In this document: piece by piece, positions 52,748 to 64,000 of the stretch | Layout of the letters: each line of letters starts with the position of its first letter | Numbering within the stretch: the first letter of the stretch is position 1 | DNA from: Corylus avellana | Taxonomy: Eukaryota; Streptophyta; Magnoliopsida; Fagales; Betulaceae | Direction: 5' to 3' | DNA length: 64,000 bases | Assembly: GCF_901000735.1 (NCBI RefSeq) | Contig: NC_081547.1 | Span: 21,452,838-21,516,837, forward strand | Notes under the pieces: model-generated | Database searches by the model: none | The model's input: the letters and a program-made list of their open reading frames with translations, nothing else | What the model was told of the DNA's origin: nothing | Program-made: the position numbers and the translations under genes

Positions 52748-55700
52748 CTAATTCACCAATTCCAAGATCCAGTTCTCAAGTACCTTAAAAATTCAATCAA
52801 AATTCCCAACGTTTGGGCTAAACAGCCTAAATAGTTATTGAAACTGACTAATTTCTCAATATTCTGTTGGGTTTCTCATTTTATTCAGCCGAATTTCAAC
52901 AGCCCATTTTTCAAATGCTGTAATTGTATACAATATTCCCAAAAATTTTAGCTGCTCAATAAAGAAATGGCTCAATTTAATCATTTTCCTCTTATAAACG
53001 ATTGAATATAAGTTTGTAATACTTGTAACTTTCTGAGCTCTTTATTTGGTCTGGGTGGAATTTGCTGATATATAATAAACTCATTTTTTTTAATGTAGAG
53101 TTTATGGTTATTCCACCTTGCATTCCTTGGTTTGCTATTTCCGTAGGAACTTTTTTGTTGATGATCTCACTAAAACACCATACAATATGATGCCTGGATG
53201 TTGTTATTTATTTACTGCATCAATTAATCCAGATTGAATACCCATTTGCTTTTTCCATCTTGGTGTTTGTTGTAAACATTGATGAATTCTTCCTGTTCTT
53301 TGAAGCGTGTTGGATCCATGCTGTATCCATTGCCATTGTGTAACTTGCTTGTTTTCCAATTCTAGAGGATAGAAGACAAGGGAAAGGAATATGGCTCATA
53401 CATAAAATCTGGGAAGTTTAGATGGTTTGTAAGGGAAACTGGTAAACTTCTCTGCAGCGACATTAGTTCCTTTTTTCTTTTTCTTTTTTATCAAGTTAGA
53501 TTTTCAAAAAAGGATATTCTGTCCTTGCAGGATCAGCTGAGACCCGACGTGGAACAATTGTCTTCCTTCATGGGGCCCCAACACAATCTTATAGCTATCG
53601 AGTTGTTATGTCTCAGGTTGTCTTGCCGAATTTTTTTTCGACATTATGACATATCTCCACATTTTTATCAGATTACCTACCAGAAACATAGAACTTTTTA
53701 AATTTTCCTGTTTAAAGAAAGGATTTTCAGTCTGACACAAGATTGAGTCTAGAAGTTGGCTTTCTAGCTTGTCAAAAGCTGGTATACTATTGCCAGAGGA
53801 GCTGCAAGGTGGCCTCTACTTATTTTTTTTTGCTTGGTTTATGTTTCATTGCTGCTATATATCAGAAACTAAACAACCATATATGATTTTATCTATTGTA
53901 ACGACCCAGAGAAAAATGTTAGCCACATCTGCGCTATCACCCCAAAATGATTAGTCTTTTTGGAGTCATAGCATAGATATGGTTAACGTTTTTTTCTGAA
54001 TCGTTATAAATGGTATCAGAAATACCTAATAAAGCCAAGCTATGTGTTATTGTAACACCCCGATCCCATATTGGGAAGATGGGGAGTAGCCTATATAGAG
54101 TGGGTAGGTTATAAAGATAGTCATGAGTGCTAAGTTCCACATTGCGTAGTTACTTGGTGAAACTAGACTTTGTAAGAAATTCTAGAGAAGTTCCAAATTG
54201 ACTAGTTTTTTTGGGTCATAGCGCAGATGTAGTTAGCACTTTTTCTTGGGTCGTTACATCTACACTTTGTCTTCAAGCCATCTACATACGCTAAGATGCC
54301 GCCATTACCAGATCTTGAATATTTAATTTTTTCTGTCAGTGCCTTTGTCCATCCATTTGTTGTGATTTTGTTTCTGTTAGCTGTCCTCAAGTGATTTTAT
54401 CGCATATTTATTGTTCAAATGATATTTATCTTTTCTTTCATCTTGCATAGATGTCAGATGTTGGGTTCCACTGCATTGCACCTGATTGGATAGGATTTGG
54501 TTTCAGTGACAAGCCACAGCCAGGATATGGCTTCGATTACACAGGTTTTAATATTTTCTGATAAGATTACTGTCATATGATATTTTTCTTCCTTCATAGA
54601 GCTCATATTTGGCATTTACAGAAAAGGAGTTCCACGAGGCATTTGATAGATTACTCGATGTTCTCAGTGTCAAATCTCCTTTTTTTCTCGTTGTTCAGGT
54701 TTGTATAAACTAGTAGAGAAAAAGGTAGAGGATTGTTATTTCTGATGAAACTGTGTGTGTGTATGATCAATAGAATTGACTGCATCATGTTACTTTGTTG
54801 GATAACGTACAAAAGCACCCAAAATTTGCAATGGATATGCCGGTTGGCAGAGTTACTAAGTGTCAAGTCAAGTTTATAACTACATGATCTTATAGCTTAT
54901 GTTGCAGTTAAATATTATATCTAACATGTTCTCCTCACGTTTTACATGAAGGGGTTTCTTGTCGGTTCATATGGATTGACTTGGGCCTTGAAAAACACCA
55001 GCAAGATATCAAAGCTTGCAATTTTGAACAGTCCGTTGACAGTTTCAGCTCCCATTCCTGGACTGTTTCAACAGCTAAGGTTCAGTTCTTATATTACCTA
55101 TTCTACTAATGGAATGTTTATATTTCATAATCTTGCAGATTATGTTTGGTTCACAAAACATTTTGGCTACACTCAAAGCAATGACAATGCAAATGCAGAT
55201 AGAAAAATACCCGTGAAATATTTTTATAATATGTCCTGGAAATTTTGTTTTAGTCAATATGTCCTTGAAACTTTGATCTTGTATATCCATTCATTACAGT
55301 TGGGATTGGGACTATGCTCTGCATAAAGGTTTAATTTAGGGTCTTGATTAAGTTATTAGGCCATCCATGGAACCCCATTGGCCACAACAGTACTGTTGTG
55401 AGTGCACTTATGAATGTTGTATTCCACATTGACAAAGTATAAAAAAATTGAGTACTTACTATACTTAACTGAACCCAAGCCCATTAACTTAGGTTTTTGG
55501 GCTAGAGTGGTATCAAAATATGTATATATTAGTACTATTGGTTGACTCACTAAGTGATTCTCTCTCATCATGTAGTTACTAATATGTATATATTAGTACT
55601 ATTGGTTGGTTCACTAAGTGATTCTCTCTCATCATGTAGTTACTATGTCTTAACTCTCATCCTTTCTATCACGTTATTATTAGATCATCTGCTTGAGTTT

Positions 55701-58700
55701 CTTTTTGGTCCTTCATTTCATGTTTATCCATTTCTTTTGGGTACTTTGCATTCATATTCCCTTGATGTAAGATTCTAATGACCATTTTCCTGACGCAGAA
55801 TGATATATGAATTCATTCTTGGATTTTTGTATCTAAAATAGCAAGTTTTTTTTATAAATTTTAGTTCTTCAATCTTTCACCAGCATAATTTTACTCTATT
55901 TCCAAATCATAAGTACCTTAAAATGTCATAAGAAGATTAATTGATGTATGATGTGTTTGGCTAATAGACCCTTTTTGTTGATTGATGTCTGACAGAATTT
56001 ATTTTCCCACTAACGATGAGCACTAAAACTGAAGGCCTATTCCTGCTACTCTCTTCACCTTTTTAATCCATCTAAACTTATCGAAGGCATTACAGTTTCT
56101 GAATTTTTTAATTTATTTATTAAATTACATGTTCTCATTCTCATTTTCTTGGTTTCTTTCTAGAATCCCTCTTTATGGTGAATTCACATGCCAGAATGCT
56201 ATTATGGCTGAGCGCTTTATTGAAGCAGGTAGCCCGTATGTATCAAAAGTGTATCTAGTTCTTTGAGATACTACTTTAAACTTAACCTCTGATTTTAGTC
56301 ATCAACATCTTCTGTCTCATATATGTTTAGATTTTTTTAATATTAGAGCTTCATGCATTACATCCTCTAAGGCTTTGTTTAGAGGAAGAGCGATGTTGCG
56401 ATAAATGGTAACATCATGCATTACATCCTCTATGGCTTTGTTTATTTTCAACAATGTTGTTAGGAAAGAAGAGTGTATACTATGTTAAACGGGGCATGCA
56501 AACATAATGATTGCCATCATCCTTGTGCTTTCACAAGTTATTGGTTTCTAGATTCTTGGAACAGAAGAATATGTCAGCATGCTGTAAATTGAACTTTTCT
56601 CAAGCGCAAAATGGAGTGACGCATCATTCCTGCCTGAATGATACTTCATTTCTATTTGGAGAACTTTAGGATTCATGGTTGAAAAAAAAAAAAAAATCCT
56701 ATGTAATATGCTTGAAGCTGACAAAAATTAAGACTAAAAATTTAGAGAGAATTCCTTACCTGATGACAAAGAAAAGCAGACTGCTATTGGTCATATAACC
56801 AGAGAAGCAAGATAGCTGAGTGTGGAAGCATCAACCTTTACCATTTAACTTGCTAATAATAATAATTCCTGTCTGATGTTAAGGACATTACATCCATACA
56901 TCTCTAAAAGCTAAAACTGATTGTCGAAGAATGACTGGCACCTTAATCTAGAAAAAGCATAAGCAGAATCAATTGCAAATTCTCGATTTATTATGACTAG
57001 CAGCTAAATATACACACACACATGTACCTGGTTCTAGGCGTTAGGTATCATGTTCAATATTTTAAAAAATTGCTAATAACCTTTAAGTGAAGCTGCATGC
57101 ATATATGTGCCAGAGGTGCATTAGAAATTGTTTCAGTCATTATTCATTTAAGTGGTTAATAAATGAAATTATAGTTTTATTTGTTGCCAATATGCTATCA
57201 AAGAAATAGTACCAACATCATTGTTAAGGAATTCTATTATTCATCCCATAAGTTATTTCCTTAATATATAAGGATTGCATTGTAGCATAATAACTACTAT
57301 TTATATGTGTGCTTCTCTTTCTATCCTTTTGACAGTTATGTCTTGAAGCTGGAAAAGGCCGATGTGTATCGGTTACCATATTTGGCAAGTGGTGGACCTG
57401 GATTTGGTTTGTATTCCATTTCTTCTTTTGACAAGATTTTGACCCATGAAAATTATGGGTATTGAAGTTTTATGTGTTGCTGTTTCAGCTCTGCTCGAAG
57501 CTGCAAGAAAGGTTAATTTCAGAGATATCTTAAGCCAAATAGCAGCAGGCTTTGCATCTGGAAGGTATAAATATTTTTTTCTCTTGGAGAATCAAATTTA
57601 CATGTTTATAGCACAGATTCTTTGGCTTTAGAGAGAGGAAAGTGATATACTTTCTGACATGTTAATTTGAACTTCAAAACGCTTGAAGATAAGAGTATCT
57701 AAAAACTCCTTTTTATATTTGGTGTAAAATATTCTAGATCTATATTTTGACCTTAAAAAAGAAAAGAGAAAAAAGAAACAAAAAATCAATGACTGTACGA
57801 ATACTTAACCAGTAAAATATTATTGAGATGGTGTATTAGTGACAGGGAATGAGATCAAATGCTCTGGAACTAAAAAAGAGTGATCAATCTCTGCTATTTA
57901 ATGTGCTAATACGTACTAAACTGCAGTTTCAGCGTTTAGTTATTCTTTTATGTATCTTATGTTGTAGAAACCTACAAGATTCAATGTCATTTATGAAGTT
58001 CCAATTAGATGCTGCTGCTTGCAAAATGAGGATAGGATTTTCTTTCTTTTCTTTTCTTTTTTATTTATTTTTTATTTTTTTCAGGTGCCTGTGTGTTTTT
58101 CTTATGAGTAAAAAACCAAAGAAAGTGATGTCCTTGGATATCACATTTATATAACTTCCCCTTGCCCTTAAACGCCCATTTTTTCCTTTGTGATCAAATA
58201 CCCCACATCAAAGCAGGAAGAAACCTGCTCTCCAGATGAGTAAACCCCTCCAAGCTCAAGTGCCTGTATCTCCTAGCTACCTTTTGGTTACTGTGTATGC
58301 TCACAAAGTCTTGCATTCTAGGTCCTAATTTATGTTTGACTTGTATTAGAGATTCAGTATGCCCTTTCTTATTCAATGCTGGGATTCTATGACCTTATAT
58401 GGGTGTTTTAATGGTGACAAATTTCCATATTTTCCATCCCTTCATGATGTTTAATATGTTTAACTTTTCACTTCAAAATGAGTTATGCATCTGAAAGTTC
58501 ACTTATTTGTCAAGCCGGCATCTTGAGGTGCGCATCATACTTTGCAAGGGCTTACTAGAATAGAGCTTGAGTTTGAGTACAATGAAGTTGTGTGTCAACC
58601 CTGCTGACTGAAGGCAAGAAATGCATGTCCATCTTTTAAATAGATATATACATGTACATGCAAGGGTTATAGTTATCTTAACAATGATCAAGGTAGTCAT

Positions 58701-59136
58701 ACCCATGGCCATATTCAACATCCATTGTGGATGGTTTCTTATCAAGTTATGGTCAATACTTCCAAAGCATAAGAGAGGCAGTATTGTGCACTTCACTAAC
58801 TGCACATTGTTCATGCTACTAATATTGTGTTCAACTTTCTGCCAATAAATTATGAATCAATGAATTCTGGACTTGCAGATGGGATAAACCTGTACTACTT
58901 GTTTGGGGAATATCAGACAAGTATCTGCCTCAATCTGTGGCAGAAGAGTTTCAGAAAGGAAATCCCACTACTATCAAGCTTAAGTTAATAGAAGGTGCCG
59001 GTCATATGCCACAAGAGGACTGGTAAGTGACCTTTTCAGAGCATTTATGTGAATTGCAACTCCTTGTGAAAAATTATGACCTTTATATTTTGACAGGCCC
59101 GAGAAAGTGGTCGATTCTTTGAGGGTGTTTTTCTAA
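52109..59136 (+). CDS. Alpha/beta-hydrolase, probably plastid-targeted, 11 exons
   Basis: Exons 52109-52384, 53366-53441, 53531-53616, 54451-54544, 54622-54698, 54952-55079, 56164-56235, 57336-57406, 57489-57564, 58879-59022, 59097-59136; all GT-AG, in frame, 379 aa. The first ~45 residues are rich in Ser, Thr and Arg with few acids (SRQWSSATTRRRTTIRANAA), like a chloroplast transit peptide. Core features: HGAPTQSYSYR (oxyanion HG), PDWIGFGFSDKP, VGSYGLTWAL (nucleophile Ser in VGSYG instead of G-x-S-x-G), WGISDKYLP (Asp) and GAGHMPQEDW (His), so a full triad. The fold is shared by esterases, epoxide hydrolases and dehalogenases; the substrate cannot be told. Close in type to the Arabidopsis hydrolase that, as I recall, neighbours FRS6. 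Introns hold a poly-T run and a TRIM. Confidence 0.92.
52694..52747. repeat. Poly-T run
   Basis: 54 consecutive T in intron 1 of the hydrolase gene. A likely place for length errors. Confidence 0.9.
53897..54258 (+). mobile_element. TRIM (terminal-repeat retrotransposon in miniature)
   Basis: Right LTR 54051-54258 (TGTAACACCCCGATCCC to GGTCGTTACA). To its left lie a primer-binding site (TGGTATCAGAAAT, 54011) and the end of a left LTR (to 54008), leaving only about 42 bp of interior. The left LTR is shortened and starts with an inverted copy of the LTR end (TGTAACGACCCAGAGAAAAA). Flanks TCTAT and TCTAC fit a 5-bp target duplication. Lies in intron 3 of the hydrolase gene. Confidence 0.75.
55517..55644. 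repeat. 64-bp tandem duplication in an intron
   Basis: Two adjacent 64-bp units starting AATATGTATATATTAGTACT and ending CATCATGTAGTTACT; they differ at about two bases. In intron 6 of the hydrolase gene. Confidence 0.9.
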
Positions 59137-60115
59137 TGTCAACGCATGAATCAAAGCGATAATCCTTAAGATTGGTTCATTGCCAAGTATTAATATCCAA
59201 ATGTGCTGCCATTTGTTTGTAGGTAAGAAAAGCTTCTTCCCTGTGTATGTTTCACTTGAAAGTCCTTGTCCTTCTTATCAATTTTTCTCATGTGATCTCT
59301 AGGAAATACCTATTTCATGAGCAAAGAAATAATCAGCCTTCCAAAGTGTTCCTTGTCATTATGGTCAAAATCATTGTCATTGCACAAACCTAGGTATTAC
59401 CAAGGGTAATAGCTGATGCTAATTGATTTGAGCAATATTTTATTTCTTTGGACACCTTGGAAATATGAAATATGCCCCTTTTCTGAAAATGTCATTACCT
59501 TCTGATTATAGTATGTTCCATTTTGAGGTAGATCCTGTATCTGGGGCTAGTTTATTACTAGGCTCATATGATTAATAACTGATTTTGTCTTGAAACAACC
59601 TCTTGGTCCCTTTTGATTGAAGCCGATCAAGGACAGATTTACAAGGGGAGGCCGGCATGGCGCCCCCAAGTCCTCCAATCTCAACATTTTGACTCTACAG
59701 TTTTCTCCTATGGCCCCACAAGCTTGAGAAATTACCATAGACATGGATTCAGATAGACTTATTCCTGCCAAAAAAATGTAGAGCAATTTTTTTCGCAATC
59801 AATTTTCTTCTTATACATGGATTCAGATAACTTTTGAACACCTTGAAATTAGAAATACCTGTTACATTTAACCGAACACACATCTGCTAGTTCAGCATGA
59901 GCAGTAACATTTCCTACTTGGCAATCTGATTTCTTGCAGATCATCCGCTACATAATTATGCCAAACAGTGTAACTGCTGAAGAGATTCCGGGTTTGATCT
60001 TGGCAATACATGTGCATATATATTTGTCTTTTCCATTTGCACATTACCAAAAGAAAGATGAATCATGTTAAGAACCTTTTGAGTATAATCTTTGTACTCA
60101 TTTCTTATCTATACA
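59137..60115. other. 3' region of the hydrolase gene and intergenic DNA
   Basis: The first few hundred bases probably form the 3' untranslated region. No other gene recognised; a minus frame at 59547-59798 has no family features. Confidence 0.5.
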
Positions 60116-60648
60116 TAGGGGTGGATATCGGTTCAGTTCGGTAGACTCATTTTTGGTCGGTTAACTGAAATTGTCAGTTAATTCACCGATTTCATTTCGA
60201 TAACAAATTATTTCGAAATTTTCGGTTAATTTTGGTCGGTTAATCGGTTAACCGTGAGCTTTTTTAATTAAGCCAATGCTATTTTTAAATGGGCCAAAAT
60301 TTAGTTATTTTGGGGGCCCAAAATTTTGTTTTTTGTGACTAAAGTAACTTACTAAACATAAGATGCAAACAATAAGAATATAAGATGCCAAAAACTTACC
60401 AAATACCTTCAACAAAATATCACTCCACAAAGTCCATTTGTCACAGCTTTAATCCATGTCAAATTTGGCGGTTCGGTTCCGTTAACCGACAACAAAAATT
60501 TTATACCGATTAACCGAATCAAATCGACATCCGTATAAAAAATTCATACTGATTTTTTACTTACATAAGTCAGTTGACGGTTAATTTCGGTTTGGTCATA
60601 GTCGGTAGGCGGTCGGTAATCGGTAGGTAGTTAATTTGCTCACCCCTA
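60116..60648. mobile_element. Non-autonomous hAT-like element
   Basis: 533 bp with ends TAGGGGTG and CACCCCTA (perfect 8-bp TIRs). Flanking 8-mers TCTATACA (60108-60115) and TTTATACA (60649-60656) agree at 7 of 8. The interior is built of TCGGTTAA/TTAACCGA words in both orientations. No transposase. Confidence 0.88.
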
Positions 60649-61159
60649 TTTATACAGCTCCAAGATTATAAATGTTCTTATTATTCTGAGCTGTTCAAAG
60701 TTCTAGTCCCGACACTTTTATGTAAGAGGTTGTCTAGGAGAATCTAGGTGTCTTTTTGACAAAAAGAATTACTTCTTTCGATTTTCTATAAAAAAAATGA
60801 CCCAAGTTTATAAAATTTGAGAGTCATGTGAACAGAAGGAAGCAAGGTAAAAGAGAAGAGGACTGCTTTACAAATTGGTTTGTTTCCACAGCTGTTTAAT
60901 TTGCATTTTCAGTCAGTTTGTGGAGGGCATCTGCAACGCTTTAATACCATAATAGACCATTTGCATTAAATTTAGTAATTTAGTAATATAGTAAAAGTGG
61001 GAGAGGGGAAAAGGGGAATTTTGTAATTTTCCTTGTGGACGGTACCGACAGTATACGAGTTTTAAATCAATCTTCAGAAACAAGGAAGGGTCCAGGACTT
61101 AAGAACAAGCTTCTTCATGAAGAATATAAGAGATGGTATGCCCATCTATTTTATTGGGG
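60649..61159. other. Intergenic, no recognised gene
   Basis: Unremarkable AT-rich DNA. Confidence 0.5.
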
Positions 61160-61335
61160 AAATGCTATGTATTTTTTTAGTGTTTTTTTGTGTACTCTTA
61201 ACTATAACGTAACTTTTAAAATTACCAATAGATTAAAAGTCAATAATGATAATTTCAAATTCAACGGTGATTTTGAAAGTCATATCATAATTTAAAAAAC
61301 ATCAGGAGAACACTAGAAAAACACCTAGTATAAAT
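61160..61335. mobile_element. Small inverted-repeat element (MITE)
   Basis: Arms: TAACTTTTAAAATTACCAAT (left), and the complement of ACGGTGATTTTGAAAGTCAT (right); ends carry TAGTGTTTTTTTGTG and CACTAGAAAAACACCTAG. Same type as 1125-1275. Confidence 0.6.
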
Positions 61336-61660
61336 ACTACCTTGCAGCCTGCCAAAGTTTGATTTGTTTTAGGATCCAATCAATCCCCCCAAAAAGATTA
61401 GAAAGGATATATGCATTTCAGCGTTTGAGGATTAAAAAAAAAAAAAAAAGAAAAGGAAAAGAAAAGCTAAATTGGTTTGTCTTGTTCCTAATTTTGACAA
61501 ATAGCTCACTGAGGTTTAAAAGGTGATTAAAGACTCTAGGATAAGCAAAAAAACAAATAGGTCTCCAACGTTAGAAAAGGACAGTATCCGTTAATGTGTC
61601 ACATCAACACCAATTATATTGTGACACATGTCACTTACAATAAAAAAATATTAATAATAA

Positions 61661-61703
<43 letters not shown>

Positions 61704-62079
61704 TACAAAACAATCTGTCTTCTGTAAATCCAGGAAGATTCTTGATTTCAATGAATTACATTCGGATTAAATTTGACTCGTTCACAAATGGAAGGCCAAA
61801 CACTTTCTTAGGTACAATTGTATGAAGTAAAGCCATGATACCAAGCACCATATAAAATGCAGTGCATAAATGATAGAAGTCATGCGCATGACTAGAGAGG
61901 AAGCGACACAATTAGAATTGATCTGTTTCCATGGCAAAAAGGTTAGCCTACTATCACAGAGCTAAATAATATGTTAAAGCGAAGTTGTTCACAAACTACT
62001 CAATTAACTTCTTCATTCATTTTTTTTCTTTTCTTTTCTTTTTTATTGTAAATTCATACTAATTATTAATTATTTAGTT
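61336..62079. other. Intergenic, no recognised gene
   Basis: Contains poly-A (61433-61450) and poly-T (61668-61694) runs. Nothing else identified. Confidence 0.5.
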
Positions 62080-62418
62080 ATTGTTAAGATTTATTATTTG
62101 AATAATTAAATAAATTAACTCGAATCTTAAGCACTCTAAACTCGAGTTTATATGCTTATCTTATAGTATGTATATATATTTATTACACACAATAATAAAT
62201 CTTAACAATGTTCTCATTACAAAATAATAAATAATATTATACAAATAAGCGAATAACAAAAAAAAGTCATACAAGCCAATCCGAGTATATACAAATTCGG
62301 CTTGTTTAATAAACGAGTATAAATTTTTGTTCAAGCTCGATTCGTTTAATAAATGAACCAATCCCGAGCCGAGTTCAAGATTGTTCATGAGCGGCTCTGT
62401 TCATTTACATCCCTACTT
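62080..62418. mobile_element. Probable hAT-like element fragment, GAGC/CTCG word family
   Basis: The right end CATTTACATCCCTA reverses to TAGGGATGTAAATG, like the tip at 34771. CTCGAATC, CGAGTTTA and AAGCTCGATTCG words resemble the element at 34771-37845. The left end is not certain. Confidence 0.5.
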
Positions 62419-62531
62419 ATCTGTCTTAGCTCTTTCATTAGTAGTTGCTTTCTCCATTTTCTTATTTTTGAACTTCATCATTATCACCATCAGCAGCAGC
62501 ACCACCACCGCCAATATTATCAACAACACTA

Positions 62532-62886
62532 TTACTCAAATTTTCTTTTCATAGGAGGCTGTTTACCTTGACCTCCAGTGTTAGATCCCTTCTTCAGTTC
62601 ATCACTTTCAATAATTTCCTCTTCCTTGTTTGCTGGTTCATCAATTTCATCATCATTGTCATCGTTCCCAGAACTTTTTCCCTTTGAAGTTCTCCTTTCA
62701 GGTTCACCCACTGGTTTTGCAGATTGGTTTTCACTTAGCTTTTGCAACTCTGGTACATATGCTGTTGTCTGAGACCCAAAAATAATTCTCATCACATGAA
62801 CTACAAATTAAAGCTATAACTATTAAAGGGTGCCGTTTGAGAATGACATACCCTGCCACCAGCAATGATGAAATCAATTTCCTTCC
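62532..62886 (-). CDS. Last two exons of an unidentified gene
   Basis: Exon 62886-62852 (reads KEIDFIIAGGR, acceptor GGCAG, donor GTATGT) joins in frame to the last exon 62768-62532 (78 codons plus stop). The C-terminal part starts TTAYVPELQKLSENQ, then turns into an acidic/charged, low-complexity tail (GNDDNDDEIDEPANKEEE) ending in basic KQPPMKRKFE. The tail looks like a disordered nuclear or nucleolar protein end, but I do not recognise the family. Earlier exons lie to the right, in or beyond the window. Confidence 0.6.
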
Positions 62887-63599
62887 CTGCCATTACATGG
62901 AATTTCATAAATATTTGTAACTCATGATTTCTATAAAACAAATAGGACAAAACGTACTCAAGAAATAAAATAAGAAAATGAACATTTATTTCTTGGTCAC
63001 AAATAAACCTAGTATCTATGATCTAACATAAAGCCTATTAGAAGAATGATATTCAACACTAGCATGTTAAAAGGTTAATATATCATTATTTGCAAAGAAA
63101 AGTCTGAATCTTTACATGAGATACTGTGTTGGACTACCTAGTTTCTCTAAATTTGGAAAAGGTAGGTGTAAGAATAGAAGTAAAGTTATAATATTATTAC
63201 ATCATAATATATCTGATATAAATTAAACACTACGCAAAGTTCATGTTTCATCCTAATCAATACCATTTAATTTCAAACATGTATACATGGACCTCAAATG
63301 AGCACATACGCTAGCATTCTAGGCTTAGAATCAAATCTTCAATCCATATGCTAAGGGGCAACCAAGACGGTGAAGTAGGGAGTTATAATCATAGATAATC
63401 CAGGTAAAAAGGAAAAGAAAAAGAAAGAAAGAAATCCCTTTCCACACTTAATTGGAGAGAGAGAGAGAGAGACATAAACAAAAAGGGGTAACATATTTGT
63501 TACCAAACACTAGTCTAAAATACAGTGACTAAGGAAATCTTCAATCACATAGCTTCGCTGTCTTCTATAGTAAGAATTTTTTATGACCCTTTATCGTGT
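62887..63599. other. Presumed intron of the unidentified gene
   Basis: AT-rich with a (GA)n run at 63451-63471. No further exon could be placed. Confidence 0.4.
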
Positions 63600-63825
63600 T
63601 ATGTCATGACAGTGGCGTACCTTTTTTCGCTTTGTATTTAATGTCTAATATGTAAGTCATTTTTTGCATCGGCTTCAAATTGTAAATCTAAATAATCGAC
63701 AGTAGCTAACTCCTTTATTGAGTGAAAAGTTACACACACCCAGTGGGACTTGAACTCGCGACCTCACCCTACACCTTGAACTCATTTGAGCTAAAGCTCA
63801 TTGGTACCATTGCCCTTTAATTTAT
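63600..63825 (-). mobile_element. tRNA-derived SINE
   Basis: On the minus strand: TTTAGCTCAAATGAG (box A-like), then about 30 bp later GAGGTCGCGAGTTCAAGTCC (box B-like, as in a tRNA T-arm), then a non-tRNA body. This is the usual plan of plant SINEs with an internal Pol III promoter. Ends are approximate and the tail was not identified. Confidence 0.65.
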
Positions 63826-64000
63826 AGAACAAGGAAGCAAATTTCGCACATGAGAGAAAAACATTTACTCTTCTTCCCTTATTTTTATTGAAAGATTACT
63901 CAACAATTTTGACTCTTTTGTCAGCATGACGCTAAATAACTACAATCAAATTCAAGCCCTATTGACATGACAAGACAACAGTATTATAGGATCCAAAAAT

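Overview
The window looks like nuclear DNA of a eudicot plant, probably a woody rosid. The reasons are AT-rich intergenic DNA full of small inverted-repeat transposons, long GT-AG introns, copia and gypsy LTR retrotransposons, plant-type hexokinase and cytochrome P450 sequence, and a cluster of FAR1-RELATED SEQUENCE (FRS) genes beside a plastid-type alpha/beta-hydrolase. I cannot name the species. A run of 100 Ns at 17639-17738 is a scaffold gap, so the order of sequence around it is not fully secure.

Left part (1-20 kb). The window opens inside a non-autonomous copia element whose 3' LTR ends at 803. A hexokinase-like gene follows on the minus strand (about 10468 down to 3391). I could build nine exons that join into one open frame of 456 codons. 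It keeps the phosphate- and sugar-binding motifs but lacks the usual N-terminal anchor, about 11 residues before the exon-6 motif, and the normal C-terminal tail; its last codon and stop lie in a small transposon. The block just upstream of its first exon (10646-13180) is a diverged copy of 812-1870, which points to a tandem hexokinase duplication extending past the left edge. From 15086 to 18320 there are more copies of the first copia element, flanking a frameshifted P450 remnant and the N gap.

Middle (19-38 kb). This is mostly nested transposons: a long inverted-repeat element split by a hAT-like element (19349-20410), the 3' half of an Athila-like gypsy element with its LTR (about 20655-24672) that itself carries a hAT-like element with a perfect 8-bp target duplication, a minus-strand copia LTR (24878-25233), and a possible small secreted cysteine-rich protein gene (25995-26480). 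An FRS6-like gene lies at 29972-31978, with 5' untranslated exons further upstream, followed by an internally deleted gypsy element inside a hAT-like element.

Right part (38-64 kb). Two more FRS paralogues in the same orientation (38992-41046 and 46907-49591) complete a three-gene tandem array. They descend from MULE transposases and probably act as DNA-binding regulators. Next comes an 11-exon alpha/beta-hydrolase gene (52109-59136, plus strand, 379 aa, likely plastid-targeted). As I recall, the Arabidopsis FRS6 gene also has an alpha/beta-hydrolase neighbour, so this may be conserved gene order. The right end holds a hAT-like element, small repeats, the last two exons of an unidentified minus-strand gene and a tRNA-derived SINE.
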